Under the pieces are notes generated by a model. That model saw nothing but the letters and a program-made list of their open reading frames with translations. It made no database searches and was not told the origin of the DNA. DNA of 64,000 nucleotides from Haloarchaeobius amylolyticus (GTDB lineage: Archaea > Halobacteriota > Halobacteria > Halobacteriales > Natrialbaceae): positions 930,001 through 994,000 of the forward strand of contig NZ_JANHDH010000001.1 of assembly GCF_026616195.1 (NCBI RefSeq). Reading direction: 5' to 3'. A program made the translations under genes and the position numbers. Positions 25,001 through 32,466 of the stretch are shown here, in pieces. The stretch's first letter is position 1, and each line of letters starts with the position of its first letter.

Positions 25001-25043
25001 CCTCCCCGGCGTCGAACCCACCGTCTTTGTTCTCACGTGACAT
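22023..25043 (-). CDS. Tat-exported G8-domain protein with right-handed beta-helix and C-terminal carbohydrate-binding-like domain
   Basis: This is a 1006-residue exported protein. A hydrophilic leader precedes a Tat-like signal, TRRLLLATLGAGTAGAA (Arg40-Arg41). A G8 domain spans about 100-225, starting with the hallmark GAWHDPATWGGSVPDDFA (Trp111, Trp117) and IPTDVTVTL. The central 320-800 region has repeated short strands and His-rich turns (ALHFHKTG, GVVNHHSYAEV, GHRHHGFVFWN), consistent with a parallel beta-helix. From about 860 a beta-sandwich begins VWFEAEDTTV and ends GSHTFTVGFREDGAQLDKLL, like CBM6/35 modules. G8 proteins include eukaryotic hyaluronan-degrading CEMIP and TMEM2, so a polysaccharide-active surface enzyme is plausible but unproven. 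A TATA-like tttattaagc lies about 60 bp upstream of the start. Confidence 0.87.
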   Translation of the reverse strand: MSRENKDGGFDAGEGDGVGGEIADRAAAVGEAASDLAPTRRLLLATLGAGTAGAALGKFGVPGIGAVVAGSVEVPPPAAGASPPEHHDHSDIEALVTEEQVTHRATRDGAWHDPATWGGSVPDDFARAQIPTDVTVTLAGGSTARMKTLRVDGALAVHPEKDSHLRTETLVTMPDSVLQLGRESRPIARDSEARVTFVDLGPIDEDWDPERLSTGLLALGEVRVHGAEKTTWSDLASAPTPGDETLELPEAPTNWDEGDRLVVAGMDPMANEDEEVFVTGVSGSRVELDRALRHDHSPPKDDLSAYVQNLDRNVRFVSENEAIPRRGHTMFMSRRVAVHYAGLYGLGRTDKSYAFTNPIHGEPPEDVEPNPRARYALHFHKTGIDTAEPHTVRGVAVRGSPGWGVVNHHSYAEVTDSVTYDVFGAGFVAEAGNERGSFERNFALRSEGSGDLPDSRDFDMGDDDPGDVDDFGHGGHGFWFQGPALTIEDNVAAGHRHHGFVFWNRPLIDRELRPGEEIHDRRGTVANFPLDHVDEERMPHLVESDHVYDGKVSSAYVPIESFRNNTTFASGGGLDISRHQFGWDHQRFEDYSVVEGFTAFNVGPLVRSWGRVAAPDHGNAEGGNNGLSIRYSHNLRVEDARLVWGRGREATKRVVDDEQAEKHPESLDSVGINRNTPYPFHVVFEGLDVEGWKVGAKPLPRGITIYRDSRFANDVNVSVEDGHPHPSRRIKLENCTFERGGEGHLNLGLDEPEDRSADEVFDDDGGVVVDGRPVYYEQQRPGHVPIPDQKTVKQLGAEDLKELAGTDANNLVGKTNRQLYDQYGIAVKGRPMPDDAVDDERISGGALASPPPDPPREVWFEAEDTTVRAPFETKPDPNASGDSYVVAGGVDSSHEPPSEGLLTYEFEVQGGEYEVYARAHRPSDDDDSFWVRMDDGDWIRWGGIGGDRDYDWERVPEPETDDWSDHRRFSLSEGSHTFTVGFREDGAQLDKLLVTSTGRTPIGYGE

Positions 25044-25182
25044 CTCCGCAGCCCTCCGGAACAGTCGTCACATCCATCTCGGATTACACCTCATCGACTT
25101 GCTTAATAAAGGTTGGACCCGGGTCAGGTTCCGCGGTCACGTCCCGGCTTCGGCGTTCCTGTCCGACTCCCAACTATTCCGG

Positions 25183-25911
25183 TCAGGAGTACTTCGCCGG
25201 CCCGTACGTCTGGCTGACGTACCGCCTGATGTCCGCGACGACGGCGGGGTCGTAGGTCCAGAAGCCCTCGAACTCGTCGGGGGCGGTCTCCTCCGCGAGC
25301 AGGGCACAGGCGTTCAGGTCGTCCCCGCCGCCGTCGTAGACCACGAACCAGAAGTGCCCGATCTCCTCGCTCTCGACCGGGTAGAACCACACGTCCCGCA
25401 TCGAATCCGGCATCCAGTCCGGCCGGCCGTAGACGTGGACCGACAGGTCGCCGCGCTCGCCCAGTTGCTCGTAGACCGGCTTCTGGGCCTTCATCGCGCT
25501 GAGGTCCTGGAACCCGGTGTGGAGTTCCCCCCGGCCCACCCGCCACGCCCGGTCCTCGATCTCCCGCGACGCGGCGAGCAGCTGGCGCTTCTCGAGCGCC
25601 CGGAACACGGTGTCGTCGAGCAGTTCCAGCAGGCACTGGAACGCGGCGTTGCGGTGTCTCGATTCGAGTCCCCGGCCGCAGTCGGGCGAGATCAGTTCCG
25701 AGACGGCGCCCAGCCCGACGCTGCCGATGTACCCGTCCTCGTCGCTCACGACGATGAACCCCTCCTGGTCGCCGGGCGGCAGCGGTTCGTAGCGGATGCT
25801 CACGTTCCGGGCCTCGAACGCGAGGTCGAGGTCGTCGATGGGGTCGGGGGCGTAGACGGTCATCGTCTTCCGACGCGACCGCATCTGTTCGAGTATCTGG
25901 GAGAGGGACAT
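25183..25911 (-). CDS. DICT-like sensory domain protein
   Basis: The 242-residue soluble protein begins MSLSQILEQMRSRRKTMTVYAP. N-terminal features (TVYAPD, YEPLPPGDQEGFIVVSDEDGYIGSVGLGAVSELI) and the C-terminal part (YGRPDWMPDSMRDVWFYPVE, HFWFVVYDGGGDDLNACALLAEE, FEGFWTYDPAVVADI) resemble the DICT sensory domain found in haloarchaeal and cyanobacterial signalling proteins. I assign this from memory of the motif style. No output domain is attached, so it is a stand-alone sensor or ligand-binding protein. It is transcribed in the same direction as the G8 gene, 139 bp upstream of it. Confidence 0.6.
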   Translation of the reverse strand: MSLSQILEQMRSRRKTMTVYAPDPIDDLDLAFEARNVSIRYEPLPPGDQEGFIVVSDEDGYIGSVGLGAVSELISPDCGRGLESRHRNAAFQCLLELLDDTVFRALEKRQLLAASREIEDRAWRVGRGELHTGFQDLSAMKAQKPVYEQLGERGDLSVHVYGRPDWMPDSMRDVWFYPVESEEIGHFWFVVYDGGGDDLNACALLAEETAPDEFEGFWTYDPAVVADIRRYVSQTYGPAKYS

Positions 25912-26044
25912 GGCGTCGGCTGTCGTACGTGAGACTACGTTCCGGGGGTGTATAGAGGTGTGTCAGGGAATCCCCCGGGCCGAACCGGCGGGGAGCGCGG
26001 GAGTCCGAACGCTTTTGGAGCGCGGGCACCGACCACGCAAGCCG

Positions 26045-26851
26045 ATGAGAGTGTCAGTGCTGGGAGAGGGTGACCCCGAGGTGGCGGTCGTCGCCGCCAT
26101 CCACGGGGACGAGCCCTGTGGGGTGCACGCGGTCGAACACCTCCTCGAGCGACGTCCCGACGTGCGCCGCCCCGTGAAGGTGGTCGTCGCCAACGAGGAG
26201 GCCCTCGAACGGGGCGTCCGGTACACAGAGGAGGACCTGAACCGCGCGTTCCCGGGCTACCCGGACGCCGACACACACGAGAAGCGGCTGGCGTACGACC
26301 TGGCCCACGAGCTCACGGGCTGTCGGGTCCTCGCGCTGCACTCCACGCAGTCCCACGCCGAACCCTTCGCGGTGGTCGACGGGGTGGACGACCTCGTCCG
26401 CGAGGTGTGCCCACGGCTCCCCATCACGGCCGTCGTCGAGACCGGCCGGTACGTCGAGGGCCGGGTGTTCAACTCGGTGCCGGGAACCATCGAGGTCGAG
26501 TGCGGGCTCCAGGGGACCGCGGACGCGAGCCGGAACGCGGTCCACCTCGTCGAGGCGTTCCTCATCGCGACGGGCGTCCTGCCCGGCACGCTCCCGGCGC
26601 GGGAGACCCCCATCTACCGGCTGACGGCACGGGTCCCGAAGGCCGAGGCCGAGGAGTACGAGGTGCTGGTGCCGAACTTCGAGCGCGTCGAATCCGGCGA
26701 ACCCTTCGCCGCGGTCGACGGCGAGTCACAGATCGCAGAAGAGGCCTTCTACCCGGTCCTGCTGTCGGCCTATGGCTACGACGACGTGTTCGGGTACTCC
26801 GCCGAACAGGTGGGCCGGGTCGGTCAGGTGTCGTCGTCGGCCCCGCGGTGA
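26045..26851 (+). CDS. Succinylglutamate desuccinylase/aspartoacylase family zinc hydrolase
   Basis: The 268-residue protein has the zinc-site motif AAIHGDEPCG (His20, Glu23), the substrate-binding DLNRAFPG (about 75-82) and the third zinc ligand in LALHSTQSHAEP (about 103). A late Glu in VECGLQG is the catalytic base position of the family. Such enzymes deacylate N-acyl amino acids; the exact acyl group is unknown. ATG 26045 gives the family-typical beta strand MRVSVLGEG. Upstream in-frame sequence to 25910 reads as antisense of the DICT gene promoter region and is left out. The 3' end overlaps the convergent gene by 28 bp. Confidence 0.88.
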   Translation: MRVSVLGEGDPEVAVVAAIHGDEPCGVHAVEHLLERRPDVRRPVKVVVANEEALERGVRYTEEDLNRAFPGYPDADTHEKRLAYDLAHELTGCRVLALHSTQSHAEPFAVVDGVDDLVREVCPRLPITAVVETGRYVEGRVFNSVPGTIEVECGLQGTADASRNAVHLVEAFLIATGVLPGTLPARETPIYRLTARVPKAEAEEYEVLVPNFERVESGEPFAAVDGESQIAEEAFYPVLLSAYGYDDVFGYSAEQVGRVGQVSSSAPR

Positions 26852-27816
26852 CCGACGTTTTCGCGCCGACCGACCGCCGCGACCACCAGTGACGGGTCGA
26901 CCCCCGTCAACCGGGCGGCCTCGTCGGCCGGCAGGTCGAGCGTATCGGCGGCCAGCAGCGTCCCCTGCAGGTGGACGATGCGACGACGCTCCGCGGCCGA
27001 CTTCTCGCGCGGGTCGCTCGCCGGCGGGCTCCCGGTCGCCGCCTCCAGATGATAGCTCGCGAGCACCGCGTCGAGGTACACGTCCTCGTCGACGCTCGCC
27101 GCCTCGTCGGTGCCGAGGCGGACGAGCCGGGCGAGGATGGCGAGCGTGGTCGAGAGCAGGTACTGGAAGTCCTCGGCACCATCCTCGTCGCCGCCGGTCT
27201 CCCGGCGCGTCTGGACCGCCAGCGCGGTCCGTTCGAGGCGTTCGAGCAGCACCACGAGCGCGAGGTACGGTCCCGGCTCGTCGGGGTCGGCGAGGAGCTG
27301 TGCGAGCAGGGTCCCCTGCCAGCGACCCGCGTTCCGGACCACGGTCCGGACGCCGGTCTGGACCGGGTCGGCGACGGGCAGGTCGGCCGCCAGCGCGTCG
27401 AGGCTGTCGGGGTCGGTCAGCCCCGCGAGCCCGAAGCGGTTCGCGTACCGGCTCGCCGACTCGCGGAAGCGCTCCTCGGGCGGGAGCGAGAGCACGTCGT
27501 CGGCGAGGACGGCCGGCTCCGGCAGGCCGACGCTCCCGCTCGCACTGGTCGCGAGGTCGAGCATCGGGCGGAGCCCCTCGGCGAGGACGGTGACGGCCGG
27601 GACCGGCTCCTGCGCGGCGAGTTCCGCCGCCACGTCGTCGATGTCACGCTCGTCGAGGTCAGTGGGGTCGGCCTCGGCGTCGGTAGGGTCGGCCTCGGCG
27701 TCGAAGTCGGCGTCGGCACCCTCGGTCGGCGGCTCGGCTCCGGCGGCGGTGTCGTCCTGTTCGTCGGTCTCGTCCCGGGTATCGGCCTCCTCATCGGGGT
27801 CGTGCTCCCCCGTCAT
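26824..27816 (-). CDS. Unknown haloarchaeal helical protein with acidic N-terminal tail
   Basis: The protein has 330 residues. The first 65 are an extremely acidic, low-complexity tail with a repeated DPTDAEADPTD element. The rest (about 66-320) is predicted all-helical: RFRESASRYANRFGLAGLTD, RTVVRNAGRWQGTLLAQLL, DVYLDAVLASYHLEAATG. A short end segment, ARLTGVDPSLVVAAVGRR, could be a helix-turn-helix. No catalytic motif is visible. Its ATG overlaps the TGA of the UPF0179 gene (27813-27816), so the two are translationally coupled, and the 3' end overlaps the aspartoacylase-family gene by 28 bp. I do not recognise the family. Confidence 0.8.
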   Translation of the reverse strand: MTGEHDPDEEADTRDETDEQDDTAAGAEPPTEGADADFDAEADPTDAEADPTDLDERDIDDVAAELAAQEPVPAVTVLAEGLRPMLDLATSASGSVGLPEPAVLADDVLSLPPEERFRESASRYANRFGLAGLTDPDSLDALAADLPVADPVQTGVRTVVRNAGRWQGTLLAQLLADPDEPGPYLALVVLLERLERTALAVQTRRETGGDEDGAEDFQYLLSTTLAILARLVRLGTDEAASVDEDVYLDAVLASYHLEAATGSPPASDPREKSAAERRRIVHLQGTLLAADTLDLPADEAARLTGVDPSLVVAAVGRRENVGHRGADDDT

Positions 27817-28262
27817 TCGTCCGGCGCGTCGAACTCGACCATCGTGAGGTCCCTGTCGAGGTAGCAGTAGTCGTGGGGCGGGTCGCCGACGACCTCGCTG
27901 ATGCGGTACTCCTCGTCGAAGTCCGCGCCGTCGGGGACGCAGTACTCGTGGCTCGGGCACTCGGTGTGGGGGCACGGCCCCGCCAGCGAGACCTTGCTCC
28001 CGGCGTAGGCGTGCTTCGAGGGGACGTTGGCGGTGACGGAGACGGGTTCGACCTCGACCGCCCGGACGCCCTCGTCGTGGACCGCACACTCCAGCGTCTG
28101 GGCGTTCTCCCGGGGCTCGACGACCCGGTACTTCACCCCCTCGGTGAGGTTGAGGCACTGCCCCCGATAGGGACAGCCCTCGCAGAGACTGGACTCGCCG
28201 TGGTAGACGAACTCCTGGCCGGACTGGGCGATGCGGGCCCCGATGAGCGTGACTTTGGACAT
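27813..28262 (-). CDS. UPF0179 family Cys-rich protein
   Basis: The 149-residue protein begins MSKVTLIGARIAQSGQEFVY and has two Cys clusters, CEGCPYRGQCLNL (about 28-40) and CPHTECPSHEYC (about 97-108). They probably bind zinc or an Fe-S cluster. UPF0179 is an archaeal family without an assigned reaction. The start at 28262 is chosen because the frame upstream is Arg/Ser-rich shadow of the divergent transporter. It is first in a two-gene unit with the helical protein that overlaps its stop. The divergent CaCA exchanger starts 131 bp away. Confidence 0.9.
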   Translation of the reverse strand: MSKVTLIGARIAQSGQEFVYHGESSLCEGCPYRGQCLNLTEGVKYRVVEPRENAQTLECAVHDEGVRAVEVEPVSVTANVPSKHAYAGSKVSLAGPCPHTECPSHEYCVPDGADFDEEYRISEVVGDPPHDYCYLDRDLTMVEFDAPDE

Positions 28263-28392
28263 GTCGCGTCGTACACCACCACCGCGGTTAAGCCCTTCCC
28301 GTCGATTGGGGGGCTTCGCGCTCGCGGCCGGCAGGGACGGGCCGGGCTTGGCACACGACTTTTCACCCGGTGACGAGTCAGACACCTGTAGA

Positions 28393-29367
28393 ATGGTCTC
28401 GGGTGGCCCCGTCGTCCAGATCGGTGTTATCGTCCTCTCGGTGCTCGGCCTCTGGGTCGGCGCGCGACTCCTCGTCGATGCCGCGGTTCGCTCGGCCCGG
28501 CGATTCGGCCTCTCGGAACTCACCATCGGGCTGACCATCGTCGCCGTCGGCACCTCGACCCCGGAACTCGCCGTCGCGGTCGACGCCGCACGCAAGGGGC
28601 TGGGCGACATCGCGGTCGCGAACGTCCTCGGCTCGAACATCTACAACCTCGCGTTCGTCCTCGGCGTCATCGCCCTGCTTCGGGCGGTTCCGGTCGCGGA
28701 CTCGGTCCTCCGACGCGAGGGCGTCGTCCTGCTGGCGAGTACGCTCGTGGGCGGCCTCGTCCTGTTCGACAGCCACCTCTCGAGACTCGAAGGGGTCCTG
28801 CTGGTCGGACTGTTCGTCGCCTACACGGCGTTCCTCCTGACCCGCGACCAGTCAGAGGTCACCGGGTCGGCAGAACGACCACTCGGTGACGGCGGCGTGA
28901 CCCGGCCGGTGACCGAACGTGTCTCGGTCCCCGGCCGCGATGTCGTGTTCCTCGTCGCCGGTCTCGCACTGGTCCTGGTGAGTGGCGACTACATGGTGCT
29001 GGCTGCCTCGGCGCTTGCCCGCGGGGCCGGCATCTCCGAGTGGGTCATCGGCGGGACCATCGTCGCCGCCGGGACGTCGACCCCGGAGTTCGCCGTCTCG
29101 CTGGTCGCCATCAGACAGCGGAGCCTCGGCGTCTCGGTCGGGAACGTCGTCGGCAGCAACGTCCTCAACATCACGGGCATCATGGGTCTCGCGGCGGTGA
29201 TCCAGCCGATAGCAGTGAGTGGCTCGGTGTTCTCGACGCTGGCGTGGCTGGTCGTGGTCGTCGGACTGGTCGTCGCCGCGCTCTGGACGGAGCGCGTCCT
29301 CTCGCGGGTCGAAGGTGCCGTCTTCACCGCCTCCGAACTCGCGCGGTGGGTCGTCGGCATGCTCTGA
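28393..29367 (+). CDS. Calcium/sodium:cation antiporter, CaCA superfamily
   Basis: The 324-residue protein has about ten transmembrane helices in two inverted halves. The alpha repeats that form the ion path are both present: GTSTPELAVAVDAA...NVLGSNIYN (about 55-90) and GTSTPEFAVSLVAI...NVVGSNVLN (about 228-265). The GTSxPE glutamates are intact, so it should be an active Ca2+ (or K+/Na+) exchanger driven by the Na+ gradient. A hydrophilic loop with acidic and Thr residues separates the halves. It is convergent with a second, divergent-sequence CaCA exchanger 80 bp downstream, an unusual pairing. Confidence 0.93.
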   Translation: MVSGGPVVQIGVIVLSVLGLWVGARLLVDAAVRSARRFGLSELTIGLTIVAVGTSTPELAVAVDAARKGLGDIAVANVLGSNIYNLAFVLGVIALLRAVPVADSVLRREGVVLLASTLVGGLVLFDSHLSRLEGVLLVGLFVAYTAFLLTRDQSEVTGSAERPLGDGGVTRPVTERVSVPGRDVVFLVAGLALVLVSGDYMVLAASALARGAGISEWVIGGTIVAAGTSTPEFAVSLVAIRQRSLGVSVGNVVGSNVLNITGIMGLAAVIQPIAVSGSVFSTLAWLVVVVGLVVAALWTERVLSRVEGAVFTASELARWVVGML

Positions 29368-29446
29368 CTGGGCGCACAGGAGGGGGTCAACACCCGGTCG
29401 AGAGTCGGCCCGGAACCGGGGACCCGGGTGACGCTCGGCCGCCCGC

Positions 29447-30454
29447 CTAGAGCCCGCGGACGATGTCCACGCGTCCGACCGTCTCCAGCCCCACCCAGCA
29501 GAGGAAGACGAGGTAGAGCAGCAGGAAGAAGTAGGCCTCCCGTTCGCTCAGCTCGAGGCCGGTCCGCGTGAACACGATGAATATCAGCGTCGCCCCGGTC
29601 AGGTACCCGAGCAGAGGGACGGCGACCAGGAAGTCGATGGTCGCCGACCCGGCGATGAGGACCCCGACCGGGAGCGCGACGAGGAGGTTGAACGTGTTGC
29701 TCCCGAGGACGTTTGTCAGGCTGGTGACGCTGTCGTCGTTGGCCGCCGCCCGGATGCTGACGAACGCGTCCGGGAGGCTCGTCCCGATAGCGATGACGGT
29801 CAGCCCCCAGAGGAAACTCGGCGTCTCGAAGATCGACCCGAACGCGAGTGCGGCCCGCACGATGCCCTCGACGCCCACGGCGATGACCACGAGCGAGACC
29901 GCGAGCCGTCCCCACTCGCGCCGCGGCGACACGTCCACCGCGTCGGTCGAGGCGTGCTCGCTCGTGTCCTGCTGGTGCAGGAAGACGTACACCCCGTAGG
30001 TCAGGAGCAACAGCAGCGCGAGCGGAGTCGTCACGATGGCCGCCTGGTTCGTGCCGCCCGGGACGTACGTCGCGCCGAGGGCGAACACCAGGAACAGGAG
30101 CAGGATGCTGATGATGTAGAACTGGGCGTCCTTGTGGACGATGTCGCGGGTCGTCTCCAGCGATTCGTTCTGCATCGCGGCCAGCGCCGGGATGACGAGC
30201 AGGTTGAACACCGCGCTCCCGACGATGGCGCCGAGCCCCAGCGAGAACTCGCCGTGGACCGCCGTGCTGACCACGACGGAGCTGAGTTCGGGGAAGCTCG
30301 ACCCGACCGCGACGACGACCGCCCCGTGGACCGCGACGGGGAGCCCGTAGTACCGGCTGAGCTGTTCGGCGGACCGTTCGAGGAGGTCGCTCCCCTTCCA
30401 GATGACGCCCGTGGACACGACCGCGACGACCAGCCAGAGGGCGAGTCCGTTCAT
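29447..30454 (-). CDS. CaCA-superfamily cation exchanger, variant alpha-1 repeat
   Basis: The 335-residue membrane protein has about ten helices. Alpha-1 reads GSSFPELSSVVVST...IVGSAVFN instead of the GTSxPE form, and alpha-2 reads GTSLPDAFVSIRAA...NVLGSNTFN with Asp in place of Glu. Such changes are common in CaCA branches with altered ion choice, so the cation cannot be predicted. The middle loop (HQQDTSEHASTDAVDVSPRRE) is cytoplasmic. The FNT channel gene ends 73 bp before its start in the same direction, so they may be cotranscribed. Confidence 0.9.
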   Translation of the reverse strand: MNGLALWLVVAVVSTGVIWKGSDLLERSAEQLSRYYGLPVAVHGAVVVAVGSSFPELSSVVVSTAVHGEFSLGLGAIVGSAVFNLLVIPALAAMQNESLETTRDIVHKDAQFYIISILLLFLVFALGATYVPGGTNQAAIVTTPLALLLLLTYGVYVFLHQQDTSEHASTDAVDVSPRREWGRLAVSLVVIAVGVEGIVRAALAFGSIFETPSFLWGLTVIAIGTSLPDAFVSIRAAANDDSVTSLTNVLGSNTFNLLVALPVGVLIAGSATIDFLVAVPLLGYLTGATLIFIVFTRTGLELSEREAYFFLLLYLVFLCWVGLETVGRVDIVRGL

Positions 30455-30526
30455 CGGCCTCGCCCGTGCGACAGCGGGGGCTGTCGTGTGCCCGGGGCGG
30501 GTACGTCCACGCTCGGCCGCTGCTGC

Positions 30527-31471
30527 TCAGTCATCGCCACCGTCCTCCGAGGAGATGTACGACTGCCCGGCGTCGCGGCCGAACAGCCAGGCGCGGGTGG
30601 ACAGTCGTTCGTCGGGAGCGCTGTCGCGTGCGAGTTCCCGGCGTTCGGCGGTCGTCTGGAAGTAGTTCACGACCGTCACCAGCAGGACGCCCCCGGCGGT
30701 GTTCCCGAGCAACACCGGGAAGACGAACCCGGTCAGGGGCCCGACGAGCGAGGCCTGCCCGGCGGCCACGAGGTAGACGACCTCGGTGAAGGAGACGACG
30801 ACGTGGAAGAGGTTGCCGAAGGGGATGGCGAGGAACGCGATGTAGACGAGTATCAGGCGGGAGATGGAGTCCCTGACGGAGTAATCGAGCCAGACCACGC
30901 CGGCGACGATGAGGCCGGCGAAGCACGCCTTGAAGAACAGCGACCAGAACGGCGTCTCGACGCCCTTCAACGCGATGTCGGTGGCTGCGGCTGCGGCCTC
31001 CGGCGAGAGCACGCCGGTCAGCGCGAGCACGACGCCGCCGACGGTCCCACCGGCGAAGTTGCCGAGCAACACGACGCCCCAGATGCGCAGCAGTCGCGGG
31101 ACGCTCGCCAGCCGTTCGAGCACGAGCACCACCGGCGGCAGCGTGTTCTCGGTGTAGAGCTGGTACCCGCCGAGCACGATGTAGATGAACCCCAGCGGGT
31201 ACAGCAAGGCGCTCAGGATGGGGTCCTTGCCGGTCGCCGCGGTGAGCGAGGCGTACAGCAGGTACGTGACCGTGATGGCGAAGCCGGCCGCGAGGCCGCT
31301 GAAGAACAGTTCGCGGGTGCTCGTCGTCGCCTCCTCGTCCGCGGCGACGATGATGCGCTGGAACACCTCGTGGGTCTCGAACCGGTCCTCGATGGCCGAC
31401 CCGACCGCTGGCGCGCCGTGTGAGGAGTGCTGCTGTGGCTCGGGGGGTGTGTCTGGCTCGTCGGAGGTCAT
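30527..31471 (-). CDS. Formate/nitrite transporter (FNT) family channel
   Basis: The 314-residue protein has a 45-residue hydrophilic head and then six transmembrane helices (about 58-275). Family features are FFSGLAAGFAITVTYLLYA in TM1, GNFAGGTVGGVVLAL in TM3 with the second half-helix GNLFHVVVSFTE, and GNTAGGVLLVTVVNYF in the last helix. FNT pentamers conduct small monoacids such as formate, nitrite or hydrosulfide. The specificity and the key His of the central gate are not certain from this sequence. It likely leads an operon with the CaCA gene downstream. A poly-T box (acttttttcc, minus strand) about 38 bp upstream may be its TATA. Confidence 0.85.
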   Translation of the reverse strand: MTSDEPDTPPEPQQHSSHGAPAVGSAIEDRFETHEVFQRIIVAADEEATTSTRELFFSGLAAGFAITVTYLLYASLTAATGKDPILSALLYPLGFIYIVLGGYQLYTENTLPPVVLVLERLASVPRLLRIWGVVLLGNFAGGTVGGVVLALTGVLSPEAAAAATDIALKGVETPFWSLFFKACFAGLIVAGVVWLDYSVRDSISRLILVYIAFLAIPFGNLFHVVVSFTEVVYLVAAGQASLVGPLTGFVFPVLLGNTAGGVLLVTVVNYFQTTAERRELARDSAPDERLSTRAWLFGRDAGQSYISSEDGGDD

Positions 31472-31593
31472 CGGTTACACGTCCGGGACTGGTAGCCATC
31501 CGCGGAAAAAAGTTCTCGACGAGGTTCCTCTCGGGTCGCTCTCCGGCGCGCCATGCCGGGCAGTCGAAGACGTGTCGATGGTCACGGGCCGGC

Positions 31594-31764
31594 CTACAGG
31601 TGGCTCGTGTAGGTCGAGAGTTCGTCGGTCCGGTCCGGGTGTTCCTGCTCGACGTGCCGGTGGACCCGGTGCTGGGACTTCTCGGGCGCCGTCTTCGGGT
31701 CGGCGTGTGGCACGTCCGGTTCGAACTCGCAGAACGGACATTCGGTCAGCGGTTCCTGACTCAT
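31594..31764 (-). CDS. 56-residue C2H2-like zinc finger protein
   Basis: The protein is MSQEPLTECPFCEFEPDVPH, a linker, then HRVHRHVEQEH and a short tail ending TSHL. Two Cys (9 and 12) and His residues in a helix suggest a single CxxC-x(n)-HxxxH type finger. Below 60 codons it is easily missed. A TATA-like ttttagtt on the minus strand near 31786-31793 lies about 26 bp upstream, and acidic composition supports coding. Function is unknown; small zinc fingers in haloarchaea often act as regulators or adaptors. Confidence 0.7.
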   Translation of the reverse strand: MSQEPLTECPFCEFEPDVPHADPKTAPEKSQHRVHRHVEQEHPDRTDELSTYTSHL

Positions 31765-31844
31765 AATATCAGTTCGGTCCTCGAAGAACTAAAATGGCGG
31801 GACCGCTCCGATATCGCATCACTCGGGCGGGTCTTCGGCCATCG

Positions 31845-32249
31845 TCACTCCGGGGCCCGGCCGGTCAGCTCGTCGAGCTTCTCGAAGTACTCCTCGCGGG
31901 GCACCTGGTAGACGTCGCGCGGGTCGATCTCGCCGTCGGCGAAGCGCCCCGCCAGCTCCACCGCGCCCGTGATGGCTGCCTCGCGGGTGTCGAACCGGTT
32001 CGTCTCCTGCAACTGCACGTCGGGCTCGAAGTACAGCGTGGCGTACCAGGCGCCGGTCGTCGCGTCCTCCCGGGAGACGCCGGGGCGTCGGTGGTTCCGG
32101 CGACCGCGGGTCACGTACAGCGTCGGGAGGCACGGTGCCGGGAACTGCTCGGAGTCGAACACGTCCGGGCGGTACGCGAGGATGCAGCGCCCGTCCGGTT
32201 CCTCGTTCCACACCGTCCAGCCCGCCGGCAGGTCCTCGAGGGTGCTCAT
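31845..32249 (-). CDS. Conserved haloarchaeal protein (DUF5820-like)
   Basis: The 134-residue protein begins MSTLEDLPAGWTVWNEEPDG. Segments ILAYRPDVFDSEQFPAPCLPTLYVTRG, WYATLYFEPDVQLQETNRFDTREAA and YQVPREEYFEKLDELTGRAPE match a haloarchaeal family of unknown function, which I believe is DUF5820 (from memory). It is a small alpha/beta soluble domain. A TATA-like ctttttacg on the minus strand (32273-32281) is 27 bp upstream of the start, giving a leaderless transcript. It is divergent from the PrkA operon across a 627-bp gap. Confidence 0.8.
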   Translation of the reverse strand: MSTLEDLPAGWTVWNEEPDGRCILAYRPDVFDSEQFPAPCLPTLYVTRGRRNHRRPGVSREDATTGAWYATLYFEPDVQLQETNRFDTREAAITGAVELAGRFADGEIDPRDVYQVPREEYFEKLDELTGRAPE

Positions 32250-32414
32250 TGCCGGACCCTAGGTGCAGACGCGTAAAAAGTGGCTCATTCGCGACGGGTC
32301 GGCCCGGGCCGCCACCGCGGTCGACACCCCTCGCAACCGGGGAGTCGTCGGCGACCCCTCGGAGCCCTGGAGAAACGAGGAATCGGGAGGCTGCGTCGGC
32401 CCCCACCCCGAGAG

Positions 32415-32422
32415 TATATAAA
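32415..32422 (+). promoter_or_regulatory. Strong TATA box, PrkA-SpoVR operon
   Basis: The sequence tatataaa, preceded by cgagag, is the closest match to the archaeal TATA consensus in the window. It predicts a transcript start near 32445. Confidence 0.6.
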
Positions 32423-32453
32423 GGACGGGGCCTCGACCCCGTGTCGGGAGAAC

Positions 32454-32466
32454 AACGTATAACGTT
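32454..32466. promoter_or_regulatory. Inverted repeat AACGT-ATA-ACGTT near the predicted start site
   Basis: The perfect 13-bp palindromic element lies about 10 bp downstream of the transcript start predicted from the strong TATA box. This is a typical place for a repressor operator. The binding protein is unknown. Confidence 0.45.
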
